Below, in pieces: positions 33,261 through 42,947 of a DNA stretch of 64,000 nt. Position numbers and translations under genes: made by a program. The stretch is taken from the NCBI GenBank assembly GCA_964215915.1, contig CAXPEB010000027.1, forward strand, positions 1 to 64,000, given 5' to 3'. Within the stretch, counting starts at the first letter, position 1; each line of letters opens with the position of its first letter. Source of the DNA: UBA8524 sp964215915. Its GTDB lineage: Bacteria > Bacteroidota > Bacteroidia > UBA8524. The notes under the pieces were generated by a model. That model searched no databases. It was not told the origin of the DNA and saw nothing but the letters and a program-made list of their open reading frames with translations.

Positions 33261-35404
33261 ATCGGCTAGTCACGTGGATCGTTCTGTTGTTCCTGAATCT
33301 GGGTGCTTTTGCCCAGGACAGAACCTTGATTCTCGCTAACGAGGAAAAGGTTGTGGACATAAAGAACAACTGCTCTTACCTGGAACTGAAAACAGACAGT
33401 TTGGGTATTGAACAGGTGGCCGGAATGGAATTCAATCCGGTACGTGACGATGTGCCGAATTTCGGGATCAGCTCTTCCACCTTCTGGATCCGGGTTCATC
33501 TTGAAAATAAGACTACGCAAACCCAATACCTCCTGCAGGTAGCGCAGCCCATACTCGATTTTATCGAATTCTATGATCCCACCGACAGCGGTTACCGGGT
33601 AATCCGGGTTGGCGAGGACCGGGAATTCGGAGAACGCCCCTACTACGACCCCAATTACCTTTTTCCTTTTGACATCCGTCCGGGCAGTTCCAAAACCATT
33701 TATCTCAAGGTAAAAGCCAAGGAAAATGTTCAGGTACCTATGTCAGTAGGCGTAAGGCAAGCCATCCTGGAATTCACCAAAAGAAAGGACGTTTATTCGG
33801 GCCTTTACCTCGGTATCATGCTGGTAATGCTGCTGTACAACTGCTTTATCTTTATCAGCACAAGGGATAACTCCTACCTGTACTATGTTTTGTATTTGCT
33901 GGCAGTGATCCTAACCCAATCGAGCATACAGGGATACAGCTTCCAGTACCTCTGGCCCGGCTTTCCCAAGCTGGCCATGTATAACAGCTTCCTTTTTCCA
34001 ACGGTGGTGGGAATAACGGGAATGCAGTTCATGCGGGTATTCCTGCATACCCGGCGCCATTTCCGGTATTTCGATTATCTCTTTTACATCATCAGCCTGG
34101 GTTACCTGGTAGGCACCTCGCTGGCATTTCTGAACCTGTTTCAGGCCAGTTTTTACCTGATAGAAGTTTGTGCGATCATGGCCGCCGCAAGTATGATGTA
34201 CGTGTCCGTAAAGATTGCGCGTACCGGCGACCGTCCTGCCCTTTTCTTCTCCATTGCCTGGGCGGTATTCCTTACCGGGATAGGCCTGTACGTAATGAAG
34301 GATTTCGGCATTCTGCCTTATAACAACTTCACCTACTACATGATGCCGGTGGGTTCGGCTATCGAAGTCATGCTGCTTTCCTTTGCCCTGGCCGACCGTA
34401 TCAATATCCTGAAAAAAGAGAAAGAGGCTTCCCAGGAAGAAGCGCTTCGCGTTTCCCGCGAAAACGAACGCATCATACGGGAACAAAACACTTACCTGGA
34501 GCAAAAAGTAAAAGAAAGGACCATTGAACTTCAGGAAACCAACGAAGAGTTGGTTGTAACCCTGAACCACTTGAAGGAGACTCAGGCTCAACTGGTAGAC
34601 GCGGAGAAAATGGCCTCCTTAGGTCAGCTTACTGCCGGGATTGCCCACGAGATCAATAACCCCATCAACTTCGTCAGCGCAAATGTTCAGCCGCTGCGAA
34701 TGGATATACAGGATACCATAGAGATTGTCGACCGCTTCACGGATGCCGCTCAGTCGGAAAACCCGCTGGAAAAGCTCAAGGAAGTAGGTGCCTTCAAAAA
34801 AGAAGTGGATTTTGACTATATCCGCGGTGAAATCTTCGAATTGCTTCAGGGTATTGAAGACGGGGCGGTGCGTACGGCAGAAATTGTCAAAGGACTGAAA
34901 ACCTTCAGCCGCCTGGATGAATCAGATCTGAAACCCGCTGACCTTAACGAAGGACTTCAATCCACGCTGGTACTTCTGAGGAATTCCATTCCGGATAACC
35001 TGGATATTGAGACGGACCTTGATGACCTGCCTCCGGTAGAATGTTTCCCCGGAAAAATCAACCAGGTATTCATGAATATCGTGAGCAATGCGATTCAGGC
35101 GTTAAAAACAATGCCACGTGAGGAAAAACAACACATCTGGATTAAGTCGACCTTCGACGACAAAAATGTGTATTTCAGCATCAAAGATTCAGGTCCGGGT
35201 ATGAGTGACGATATTAAGGCCCGTATATTTGAACCTTTCTTCACCACGAAAGATGTTGGCGAAGGCACGGGGCTGGGCCTTTCCATTGTATTCAAGATCA
35301 TCGAAACACATTCGGGAAGTATCCAGGTTAATACGGAACTAGGTAAAGGAACGGAATTCATTGTTTCTTTGCCTATAGAGGCCAATATCAGCAACACCAA
35401 CTAA
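33257..35404 (+). CDS. 7TMR-DISM sensor histidine kinase
   Basis: A 715-aa membrane kinase. After a signal peptide (LVTWIVLLFLNLGAFA), a 7TMR-DISMED2-type beta-sandwich lies in the periplasm (about 25-175; FWIRVHLENKT, FDIRPGSSKTIYLKVKA). Seven transmembrane helices (about 180-385) follow, then a coiled coil (390-450), HisKA with LGQLTAGIAHEINNPINF and a HATPase with DSGPGMSDD and GTGLGLSIVFKI. The periplasmic domain family resembles carbohydrate- or small-ligand-binding modules. It sits third in the operon with the putative biosynthetic pair upstream and two receiver proteins downstream. Confidence 0.93.
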   Translation: MNRLVTWIVLLFLNLGAFAQDRTLILANEEKVVDIKNNCSYLELKTDSLGIEQVAGMEFNPVRDDVPNFGISSSTFWIRVHLENKTTQTQYLLQVAQPILDFIEFYDPTDSGYRVIRVGEDREFGERPYYDPNYLFPFDIRPGSSKTIYLKVKAKENVQVPMSVGVRQAILEFTKRKDVYSGLYLGIMLVMLLYNCFIFISTRDNSYLYYVLYLLAVILTQSSIQGYSFQYLWPGFPKLAMYNSFLFPTVVGITGMQFMRVFLHTRRHFRYFDYLFYIISLGYLVGTSLAFLNLFQASFYLIEVCAIMAAASMMYVSVKIARTGDRPALFFSIAWAVFLTGIGLYVMKDFGILPYNNFTYYMMPVGSAIEVMLLSFALADRINILKKEKEASQEEALRVSRENERIIREQNTYLEQKVKERTIELQETNEELVVTLNHLKETQAQLVDAEKMASLGQLTAGIAHEINNPINFVSANVQPLRMDIQDTIEIVDRFTDAAQSENPLEKLKEVGAFKKEVDFDYIRGEIFELLQGIEDGAVRTAEIVKGLKTFSRLDESDLKPADLNEGLQSTLVLLRNSIPDNLDIETDLDDLPPVECFPGKINQVFMNIVSNAIQALKTMPREEKQHIWIKSTFDDKNVYFSIKDSGPGMSDDIKARIFEPFFTTKDVGEGTGLGLSIVFKIIETHSGSIQVNTELGKGTEFIVSLPIEANISNTN

Positions 35405-35414
35405 TCCGTAAACG

Positions 35415-36509
35415 ATGAACCGCGAAAGAGTCCGAATCCTTTATATCGACGATGAGGAAAACAACCTCACGGCTTTCAGGGCAGGTTTCCGAAGGGATTT
35501 TGAAATTTACACCGTGAACAATGCCCAGGATGCATTCCGTATCCTGGATGAGATCGATATCCATATCGCGCTGGCTGACCAGCGAATGCCCAAAGTGTCG
35601 GGGGTGCAGTTTTTCGAAAAAATGCACGAAAAACACCCGGACATCATCCGGATACTGATCACCGCCTACACCAACTCCCAAACGATCATTGATGCGGTAA
35701 ACAAGGGAAAGATCAACCAATACGTGGTCAAACCCTGGGATCCGCAAAACCTGAAGAGCATTATAGAAACGTGCTACGAAACCTATCGGGCACGGATGGA
35801 ACTCAAGCACAAAAACGAGGAACTCAGCAAAGCCAATGATGAACTAAGCCGTTTCGTTTACAGCGCATCCCACGATCTTCGCGCTCCGCTTATGTCCATA
35901 CTCGGATTGGTTGAACTGGCCAGAATGGAAAGGGATCATACCGACCCCTACCAGTACCTGGAAATGATTGAACGGAGCGTGCAAAAACTCGATCATTTCA
36001 TCCAAAATATCATTGAGTACTACCAAAATGCCCGGGCGGAATACGACTTTGAAAGTGTGGAGTTCCAGCCCCTGGTGGATGATGTGGTAGAAGCCCTCAG
36101 CAATACCGACCGCAATGTGAAGTTTGTTGTGAACGTCAAGCAGGAGGGCATTTTCAAAAGTGATGAATTCCGGATTCGGGTAATCCTCAATAACCTCATC
36201 TCCAATGCCATCAAATACCAGAAAAGCGAGGACAGCTCTCCGGTAGTTCATATCGACATACAGGCAGATGATAAAAAAGCGGAATTGCAGATACGCGACA
36301 ATGGCGTTGGGATCTTACAGGAGCACCTGGAAAATATCTTCAAGATGTTCTTTCGTACCAAAACCCAAAACCGCACACCCGGAACCGGCATAGGCCTGTA
36401 TATTGTTAAGGAAGCCCTTTCCAAAATCGGGGGTGACATCAAAGTGAATTCCGTATACGGCGAAGGCACGACTTTTATGCTCACGCTGCCTAATAAAGAC
36501 AACGAATGA
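35415..36509 (+). CDS. Receiver-histidine kinase hybrid
   Basis: The 364-aa cytoplasmic protein starts with a receiver domain (YIDDEENN; phospho-acceptor Asp in ALADQRMPKVSG; Lys in YVVKPWDPQ), then a short coiled coil, HisKA with SASHDLRAPLMSILG near residue 155 and HATPase with IRDNGVGI and GTGIGLYIVKEAL. A receiver placed before the kinase suggests it takes phosphate from the 7TMR kinase and so modulates its own activity. It starts 11 nt after that kinase gene and overlaps the downstream receiver gene by 4 nt. Confidence 0.92.
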   Translation: MNRERVRILYIDDEENNLTAFRAGFRRDFEIYTVNNAQDAFRILDEIDIHIALADQRMPKVSGVQFFEKMHEKHPDIIRILITAYTNSQTIIDAVNKGKINQYVVKPWDPQNLKSIIETCYETYRARMELKHKNEELSKANDELSRFVYSASHDLRAPLMSILGLVELARMERDHTDPYQYLEMIERSVQKLDHFIQNIIEYYQNARAEYDFESVEFQPLVDDVVEALSNTDRNVKFVVNVKQEGIFKSDEFRIRVILNNLISNAIKYQKSEDSSPVVHIDIQADDKKAELQIRDNGVGILQEHLENIFKMFFRTKTQNRTPGTGIGLYIVKEALSKIGGDIKVNSVYGEGTTFMLTLPNKDNE

Positions 36510-36880
36510 GTAAACCATCGATCATATTGGTAGACGATAATGAGATCGATCTTTTCCTGCATGAAAAGTTGCTTATTCTCAGCGGGATATCTGATCATAT
36601 CCTGAAATTTACTATGGCGAGGGATGCCCTGGATTACCTCGATGAGCACAAATTTTCTCCGGATATCATCCTGCTGGACATCCAGATGCCGGAGATGGAC
36701 GGGTTCGATTTCCTCGAACAATACGAACGTATCGACGGAATTGACCGGGAGAAAATCCGGATATTTATGGTCTCCTCTTCCCTGGATTTCGGAGACATCT
36801 CCAAAGCCAAGGCCAACCCCATGGTACAGGAGTTCATTAAAAAGCCCCTGAACATCAAGGAGCTGAAAGATCTTATCTGA
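36506..36880 (+). CDS. Single-domain response regulator
   Basis: A 124-aa stand-alone receiver of the CheY/Rcp1-like type: ILVDDNEID, phospho-acceptor Asp in IILLDIQMPEMDGFDF, Ser-Ser at the Thr/Ser switch position (FMVSSSLD) and Lys in FIKKPLN. It is the last gene of the signalling operon, overlapping the hybrid kinase by 4 nt (ATGA). With no DNA-binding domain it presumably acts by protein contact. The stop codon abuts the end of the convergent glycosyltransferase gene. Confidence 0.92.
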   Translation: MSKPSIILVDDNEIDLFLHEKLLILSGISDHILKFTMARDALDYLDEHKFSPDIILLDIQMPEMDGFDFLEQYERIDGIDREKIRIFMVSSSLDFGDISKAKANPMVQEFIKKPLNIKELKDLI

Positions 36881-37636
36881 TTATTTGAAGAGGTTGTACT
36901 TCAGAATACACCAGATGGCGCGGAAACCATCCCTCCAGCCTATCTTCTTTCCTTCTTCATAAGTACGGCCGTAGTAGGAAATGCCCACCTCGTAGATCCG
37001 AACCTTGGGTATACGGGCAATTTTAGCCGTCACCTCAGGCTCAAACCCGAATCGTTTCTCCCGCAGATCAAGACCCTGTATAACCTCTCTGTTGAAAGCT
37101 TTATAACAGGTCTCCATATCGGTCAGGTTCAGGTTGGTAAACATGTTCGAAAGGAAGGTAAGAAACTTATTACCCAGGGTATGCCAGAAGAACAGGATAC
37201 GGTGCGGATTCCCCCCCATAAACCTGGAGCCGAAAACGACATCGGCCACCCCTTCGCGGAAGGGTTTGAGGATGTCGTTGTATTCGCGGGGATCGTATTC
37301 GAGGTCAGCGTCCTGTATGATCACTACATCGCCGGTGGCCTTGCGGATTCCGGTATGCAATGCCGCCCCTTTTCCCATATTCACTTCATGAGAAAAAAAT
37401 GCGATGGGCATTTCAGGGTGCTCCTTCCGGTAACGTTCTACCGCTTCCACGGTGTCATCTTTCGAGCAATCATTGACTACGATCACTTCCTTCCGGATAT
37501 CTCCGATTAGCTCGACTTCCCTGACTTTGTCGAGAATGAAATGGATGGTTTTTCCTTCGTTGTATGCGGGAATGACGATTGACAGCGTATGGACCAAAGC
37601 AATAAAATTTTTGCAAAGAAAAGGAATTGCCGGCAA
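36881..37636 (-). CDS. Family 2 glycosyltransferase (polyprenyl-phosphate type)
   Basis: A 251-aa GT-A fold glycosyltransferase: LSIVIPAYNEGKTI at the start, VVNDCSKDDT, MGKGAALHTGIRKATGDVVIIQDADLEYDP with the metal-binding DAD, and VFGSRFMGG. It resembles dolichyl-phosphate mannose/glucose synthases, which load a polyprenyl phosphate for GT-C enzymes, and could supply the membrane proteins at 7445-11829 (inference). The ATG at 37636 gives 14 residues before the conserved domain; a TTG at 37597 is an alternative. Confidence 0.88.
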   Translation of the reverse strand: MPAIPFLCKNFIALVHTLSIVIPAYNEGKTIHFILDKVREVELIGDIRKEVIVVNDCSKDDTVEAVERYRKEHPEMPIAFFSHEVNMGKGAALHTGIRKATGDVVIIQDADLEYDPREYNDILKPFREGVADVVFGSRFMGGNPHRILFFWHTLGNKFLTFLSNMFTNLNLTDMETCYKAFNREVIQGLDLREKRFGFEPEVTAKIARIPKVRIYEVGISYYGRTYEEGKKIGWRDGFRAIWCILKYNLFK

Positions 37637-37660
37637 TCACTCCGCTTCCCATTAAAATAG

Positions 37661-37668
37661 TAAGTTTG
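37661..37668 (+). promoter_or_regulatory. -7 box of polA
   Basis: TAAGTTTG matches TAnnTTTG and ends 13 nt before the polA ATG. Confidence 0.65.
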
Positions 37669-37681
37669 ATGTTCATTCATC

Positions 37682-40486
37682 ATGCAAGAGAAAAAACTGT
37701 TTTTACTCGACGGGATGGCCTTGATATACCGGGCTTTCTTCGCCTTCAGCCAAAATCCGCGAATCACCAGTACCGGACTGAATACCTCTGCGGTTTTCGG
37801 GTTTCTTAACACCCTTACGGAGGTCCTTCAGAAAGAAAAACCTTCTCACCTGGCTGTGGTCTTCGATACGGAAGCCCCAACGGAAAGACATATCGAATTT
37901 GAGGACTATAAAGCCAACCGCGAGGCCATGCCCGAAGATCTGGCCAAATCGATTCCCTATATCTTCCGGTTGATTGAAGGGTTCAATATCCCCATCATTA
38001 CCAAAGACGGTTACGAAGCAGATGACCTGATCGGAACGCTGGCCAAACAGGCAGAGAAGGAAGGGTTTACTACCTTCATGATGACCCCTGACAAAGATTT
38101 CGGCCAACTGGTCTCAGACAAGATTTTCATTTACAAACCGGCCCGAATGGGAAATGGTGCCGAAGTAATGGGGCCCAATGAAGTCCGCAAAAGGTGGAGC
38201 ATTGAACGGGTCGACCAGGTGATCGATATCCTCGGACTCATGGGGGATGCAGTAGATAATATCCCCGGCATCCCTGGGGTGGGAGAAAAAACCGCCATCA
38301 AACTCATCGACCAGTTCGGTACCGTTGAAAACCTCCTGGAACATACGGACGACCTTAAAGGAAAACTCAAAGAGAAGGTTGAGGAAAACAAAGAAAAAGC
38401 ATTGCTATCCAAAAGGTTGGCAACGATAATAGTAGATGCACCGATTGAATTGGACGAAGCTTCTCTTCAGGTTGAAGAGCCGGATGAGGAAACCCTGAAA
38501 GCCTTATTTGCCGAATTGGAATTCCGCACAGTTGCCCGGCGCATGTTTGCCGGATCCGGAGAAAGCGAACCGAGTACCGTGAGCAAAGTAGCGGGCCCCA
38601 AACAAGGCGACTTGTTCAGTCAGGGTTCCAGCGGACAAGACCCCATAGAAACCGAAGAGCTTCCCGGAGCCTATAAAACCATTGCCAACACCCCGCATGA
38701 GTATCTGCTGGTAGAAGATGAAAAGGCCCTTGACTCAATGCTGCAGAGCCTGGGGAAAGCCAAGGAGATCTGTTTCGATACGGAAACCACCAGTATCGAA
38801 GCCCTTGACGCCGAACTGGTGGGAATGTCCTTCTCCATCGAGGCCGGGAAAGCCTGGTACCTCCCCTTTCCAAAAGAAAGAGAAGAAGCCGAAAAGCTCC
38901 TGGAAAAGGTAAGCGGAATCTTCCGGGACCCTTCCAAAACGCTGATCGCGCAAAATATCAAATACGATATGATGGTGCTTCAGAACTACGGTCTGGAACT
39001 GCAGGGCCACCTTTTCGATACCATGCTTGCCCATTACCTTATCGAGGCGGATTCCCGTCATAATATGGACGTAATGGCTCAGAATTACCTGTCGTATGAC
39101 CCGGTTCCGATCTCGGAACTCATCGGGAAAAAGGGAAGCCAGCAACTCAGCATGCGCGATGTGGATCCGGAAAAGATCAAGGAGTATGCTGCGGAAGATG
39201 CCGATATCACCCTGCAGCTGTATGCCCGTTTGCTTCCCGAACTCAAAGAAAAGAACGGAACCAAGGTGCTGGAGGAAATTGAAATGCCACTGGTTCCTGT
39301 TTTGGCTGACATGGAAAGAGAAGGGGTTCGTATTGACCGGGATTTTCTTGCCGCCTATTCCAAAGAACTCGAAAAGGATTCCATCCTCACGGAAAAACAT
39401 ATTTATGAACTTGCCGGAGTTCAATTCAACATTGCTTCACCCAAACAGCTGGGGGAAGTATTGTTTGACAAACTCAAGCTGGACGCCAAAGCCAAAAAAA
39501 CCAAAACCGGGCAATACCAGACCAACGAAGAGGTGCTCAATCGTTTGGCTGCCGAGCATGAAATAGCAAAACAGATCATTCAGTTCCGGCAGATCAACAA
39601 GCTGAAATCCACCTATGTGGATTCTCTACCCTTGTTGATTCATCCGAAAACCGGCAGGGTCCATACTTCCTTCAACCAGGCGGTAGCAGCCACCGGCAGG
39701 CTAAGTTCTCAAAACCCCAATTTGCAGAATATTCCCATCCGAACGGATATGGGCCGGGAGATCCGGAAGGCCTTTGTGCCACGAAGCGATGAATTTACCA
39801 TTATGGCTGCCGACTATTCACAGATTGAGTTGCGGATTATCGCTGCCATATCGGGAGATCCGGGAATGATCGAAGACTTCCGTGAAGGTCACGACATCCA
39901 TGCCGCAACAGCCGCCAAGGTCTTTGATGTGCCCCTGGACAAAGTAGACAAGGAAATGCGTCGCAAAGCCAAAATGGTGAACTTCGGGATCATCTATGGA
40001 ATTTCGGCTTTCGGGTTGAGTCAGCGACTGGAAATTCCCCGCAAAGAAGCAGCTGAAATTATCGATGCCTACTTCAAGCAATATCCCAAAATCCGGGAAT
40101 ACATGACCCGAACCATCGAAAAGGCCAAGGAGAACGGATACGTGGAAACGATCAAAGGACGCAGGCGCTACCTTAGAGATATCAATTCAAGGAATGCCAC
40201 GGTAAGGGGTTTTGCCGAACGAAACGCCATCAATGCCCCGATACAGGGCTCTGCAGCCGACATGATCAAACTGGCTATGATCCGCATCCATAAAGAGATG
40301 AAAAAACAGAACCTGAAGAGTAAAATGATCCTTCAGGTACACGATGAATTGCTCTTTGAAATGCATCATGACGAAGAAAAACAACTCCCCGAACTGGTCA
40401 TCCGGGAAATGAAAGAAGCCATTAAGCTGGATGTTCCGTTGGAAGTGGAAGTAGGAACCGGCAACAACTGGCTGGAAGCACACTAA
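37682..40486 (+). CDS. polA: DNA polymerase I
   Basis: The 934-aa enzyme fills gaps and removes RNA primers in repair and lagging-strand synthesis. The 5'-3' exonuclease domain (1-300) has FDTEAPTERH, GYEADDLIG and the helix-hairpin-helix region GIPGVGEKTAI. The 3'-5' exonuclease keeps its acidic residues (CFDTETTS, NIKYDM, YAAEDADI), so proofreading should be active. The polymerase domain has DYSQIELR, the O-helix RRKAKMVNFGIIYG and LQVHDELLFE. It ends convergently with the membrane-protein gene at 40483, the stop codons overlapping by 4 bp. Confidence 0.97.
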   Translation: MQEKKLFLLDGMALIYRAFFAFSQNPRITSTGLNTSAVFGFLNTLTEVLQKEKPSHLAVVFDTEAPTERHIEFEDYKANREAMPEDLAKSIPYIFRLIEGFNIPIITKDGYEADDLIGTLAKQAEKEGFTTFMMTPDKDFGQLVSDKIFIYKPARMGNGAEVMGPNEVRKRWSIERVDQVIDILGLMGDAVDNIPGIPGVGEKTAIKLIDQFGTVENLLEHTDDLKGKLKEKVEENKEKALLSKRLATIIVDAPIELDEASLQVEEPDEETLKALFAELEFRTVARRMFAGSGESEPSTVSKVAGPKQGDLFSQGSSGQDPIETEELPGAYKTIANTPHEYLLVEDEKALDSMLQSLGKAKEICFDTETTSIEALDAELVGMSFSIEAGKAWYLPFPKEREEAEKLLEKVSGIFRDPSKTLIAQNIKYDMMVLQNYGLELQGHLFDTMLAHYLIEADSRHNMDVMAQNYLSYDPVPISELIGKKGSQQLSMRDVDPEKIKEYAAEDADITLQLYARLLPELKEKNGTKVLEEIEMPLVPVLADMEREGVRIDRDFLAAYSKELEKDSILTEKHIYELAGVQFNIASPKQLGEVLFDKLKLDAKAKKTKTGQYQTNEEVLNRLAAEHEIAKQIIQFRQINKLKSTYVDSLPLLIHPKTGRVHTSFNQAVAATGRLSSQNPNLQNIPIRTDMGREIRKAFVPRSDEFTIMAADYSQIELRIIAAISGDPGMIEDFREGHDIHAATAAKVFDVPLDKVDKEMRRKAKMVNFGIIYGISAFGLSQRLEIPRKEAAEIIDAYFKQYPKIREYMTRTIEKAKENGYVETIKGRRRYLRDINSRNATVRGFAERNAINAPIQGSAADMIKLAMIRIHKEMKKQNLKSKMILQVHDELLFEMHHDEEKQLPELVIREMKEAIKLDVPLEVEVGTGNNWLEAH

Positions 40487-41478
40487 AAAAGCGGCACATG
40501 CAGGAGAAAAATTCCTGCGAGGATGAGCCAGAACTCAATCTCCCTGAACCAGGCACGCTTGTCGGGCAGGAAATGATAGCTCATAAATACGGAAACCGGC
40601 AGGGATAGCAGGCTAATCCCCGTTTTGAACGATTGATTGCCGGCGAGCACAAACAGCAAACTGAGCACAAAATAAAACACGAGGAACTGCTGCATCTTCC
40701 TCACCTTAACCGTATTCCTGAAAAAATTCTGTTGCATCCGGACGAAGGTGAACAGGAACAACAGGGAAATATAGATGCCGAAACCCAGGAAGTAAGGCTC
40801 TTGCCAGATCGGGTTATAAACCAGGGAAAAAAGCGGTTGGGAAAAGTAATCCAGCAATAACGGCCATTCTTCCGTTCCGAATACCAGGCTGAAACCCAGT
40901 ATGGGGAAGAAGGTGTACCCGAACAGGAACTGAAAGACATCCAGCAGGCGTATGGGTTTGAACAGCCAGATACCCAGGATAAAAACGGGCAGGAAGAGCA
41001 AGGTGCCGGGAGAAAATAGCAGAGCCAGACCTGCGGCAATCCCGCTATTGATCAAGGCCGGAAGTGCCCTGTCTTTTCCCTGGGCACGAAACAAAGCCAT
41101 TACCGCAAAAACCAGGAAACAATTAGCCAGCAATTCTCCGTTCCAGATGAGCTGAGAAGGGAACACCATCAGGCTCAAGCCGAAAAACACCACGGGTAGC
41201 CAGGTATTTTTATACAAAAGCTGAAGCTTCTCCGCCAGAACGCCGAAAAGCACACTTTGTGTGACCACCAATACCAGCCAAAGGAGAAAAGTGGTCAGGG
41301 AATCGATACCAAAAGCCTGATTCATCCCCTCCAGCAGCCACTGCCCAACCGGGTAAACCTTCTCCGGCATTACTACCGTTTGCCCCCCGAAATAGCGCAG
41401 GACAAAGGCCCAGACGCTAAGGAATACAATAGCCAGTATGAGCGCCGGGAAGCGGTTGGATTTAAAAAGCCGGATCAA
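40483..41478 (-). CDS. Polytopic membrane protein (possibly DUF6427-like)
   Basis: A 331-aa protein with about nine hydrophobic segments and a hydrophilic N terminus (MIRLFKSNRFPALIL). Its layout is like an uncharacterised Bacteroidota inner-membrane family (DUF6427), but I cannot confirm membership. It has no catalytic motif. It is last of a three-gene minus-strand unit, overlapping the preceding gene by 4 nt. Confidence 0.65.
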   Translation of the reverse strand: MIRLFKSNRFPALILAIVFLSVWAFVLRYFGGQTVVMPEKVYPVGQWLLEGMNQAFGIDSLTTFLLWLVLVVTQSVLFGVLAEKLQLLYKNTWLPVVFFGLSLMVFPSQLIWNGELLANCFLVFAVMALFRAQGKDRALPALINSGIAAGLALLFSPGTLLFLPVFILGIWLFKPIRLLDVFQFLFGYTFFPILGFSLVFGTEEWPLLLDYFSQPLFSLVYNPIWQEPYFLGFGIYISLLFLFTFVRMQQNFFRNTVKVRKMQQFLVFYFVLSLLFVLAGNQSFKTGISLLSLPVSVFMSYHFLPDKRAWFREIEFWLILAGIFLLHVPLF

Positions 41479-42947
41479 AAGACAAGTTTTACGAAGGCAA
41501 ACTTCCGATCTTTTGAAGTAGGAATCAACAGGGTGCGGGCATCAAGCTGTGCCGCTTCCGAAGGAACAATGGAAATAAAGGCACTCTGGTTTCCGAATAA
41601 GGTTCCCTCATCCAGGCTTCCATCGTTGTGCAGCACAAAATGCAGCACCCCGCCATTGCCTTTGAGTTTGTCATTGAAAAGGATATGGATACGGTCCTTC
41701 CGTTTGCATAGGGTAAACGAGGAATAATACCCGTAATCGTTAACGGAGGATTGCCCTTTGGAGATAATACGCGTCCACTCAAGCGCTCCGTTGGGCCCGA
41801 TAGACACCAGGAAGATCTTGCCGTAATTGTAAACACTGCGGGAACTGACCTGGGCAATTCCGTTGACATAGTAGGTATAGGATTGCTGGGATATGGAAAA
41901 CTCCTCGCCAAATAAAATATAGCCTCCGTCACTGCGTGCTACAATATCGCGCACCACAAAATCGACCAGCTCTTCTTCTTCCTGCGCGGCCTTTTCGCCG
42001 GCAACGTCGCTAACAAAGTCATAGGTCCAGGGAATAAAATTGTGGTAAAGCAGTTTGAACCCCTGTGTTTGCAGGCCAAAATCCAGCACTCCTTTGGCCG
42101 TGTTAAGACCATTAAGCGAGTACAAGCCACTTACAATGAGTTTTCCGTTGATCTCGTCAAGACTCATTACCGGGCTATGGATATACGTGTCGTCGAAGTT
42201 CAGGTAGAAGTCAAACCAGGAGGCATCATTGGCAAGCGCAAACAAATGAACCCCGATTCGTTCCGGGGAGCCTTTACGCATTTCTCCGTTTACGCCTGAA
42301 ATCAGGATAAAGGCATTTCCGGCACTGTCAACAACAACCTGCTCAAGGTCGAATTGCCGGTTTTCAAATTCCATCACCTGCCGGGTAGAGCATACGGGGT
42401 TCAACTCACGATCAAAAACGCGCACATTGAGATAACTCTGGCCTTTCGGAGCCTGTTCGGTGTTCAGCACCACAAAATGGCTTTGCCGCTGGTTGCTGTG
42501 TACCACAAAATCCCCGTCGTCCGAAAAGTTCTTGGGCATGGCATCGCATAGGATCCTATGGCCGTCTACCGGCTCTGCCTCCGCATTGAGATTTTCCACC
42601 ACCAGCTCTATCCGCTGCCTGTCATTGTTATAGCGGCTTTTCCATAGCATGATCCCCGAAGATTCGGCAAAGGCATTGATCAGCTGGTGTCCGCGCATGT
42701 TCGGCACTTTTTTGCTGAAATCCAGCCCCAGCGAGGCGCGGTACCGCTCGATAATGGTTTTGGTTTTGAGGTCGTAATTCCGGCTTCGCAACACATAATA
42801 CCCGTATTGGTTCGCGCCGATCACCCTGTTATAGGCCGTTTTGTTACGGAATCGTTCCAGGTTCGACCATTCCACCTGTTGGGCCTGCAGGTTCAGCTCC
42901 ATGAACAGGAGGCTTAACAGAATTAGGTATCGACTTATGTGTTTCAT
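41475..42947 (-). CDS. Secreted protein of unknown function
   Basis: A 490-aa protein with a signal peptide (MKHISRYLILLSLLFMELNLQA) and then a beta-rich sequence with repeating strand patterns, such as GYYVLRSRNYDLKTKT, HFVVLNTEQAPKGQSYLNVRVFD and GGYILFGEEFSIS, that suggest a propeller. I recognise no named family; similar Bacteroidota proteins are annotated as hypothetical. No T9SS sorting domain is visible, so it may stay in the periplasm. It overlaps both neighbours by 4 nt and is middle gene of the unit 44770-40483. The start at 42947 is set by the signal peptide. Confidence 0.7.
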   Translation of the reverse strand: MKHISRYLILLSLLFMELNLQAQQVEWSNLERFRNKTAYNRVIGANQYGYYVLRSRNYDLKTKTIIERYRASLGLDFSKKVPNMRGHQLINAFAESSGIMLWKSRYNNDRQRIELVVENLNAEAEPVDGHRILCDAMPKNFSDDGDFVVHSNQRQSHFVVLNTEQAPKGQSYLNVRVFDRELNPVCSTRQVMEFENRQFDLEQVVVDSAGNAFILISGVNGEMRKGSPERIGVHLFALANDASWFDFYLNFDDTYIHSPVMSLDEINGKLIVSGLYSLNGLNTAKGVLDFGLQTQGFKLLYHNFIPWTYDFVSDVAGEKAAQEEEELVDFVVRDIVARSDGGYILFGEEFSISQQSYTYYVNGIAQVSSRSVYNYGKIFLVSIGPNGALEWTRIISKGQSSVNDYGYYSSFTLCKRKDRIHILFNDKLKGNGGVLHFVLHNDGSLDEGTLFGNQSAFISIVPSEAAQLDARTLLIPTSKDRKFAFVKLVF

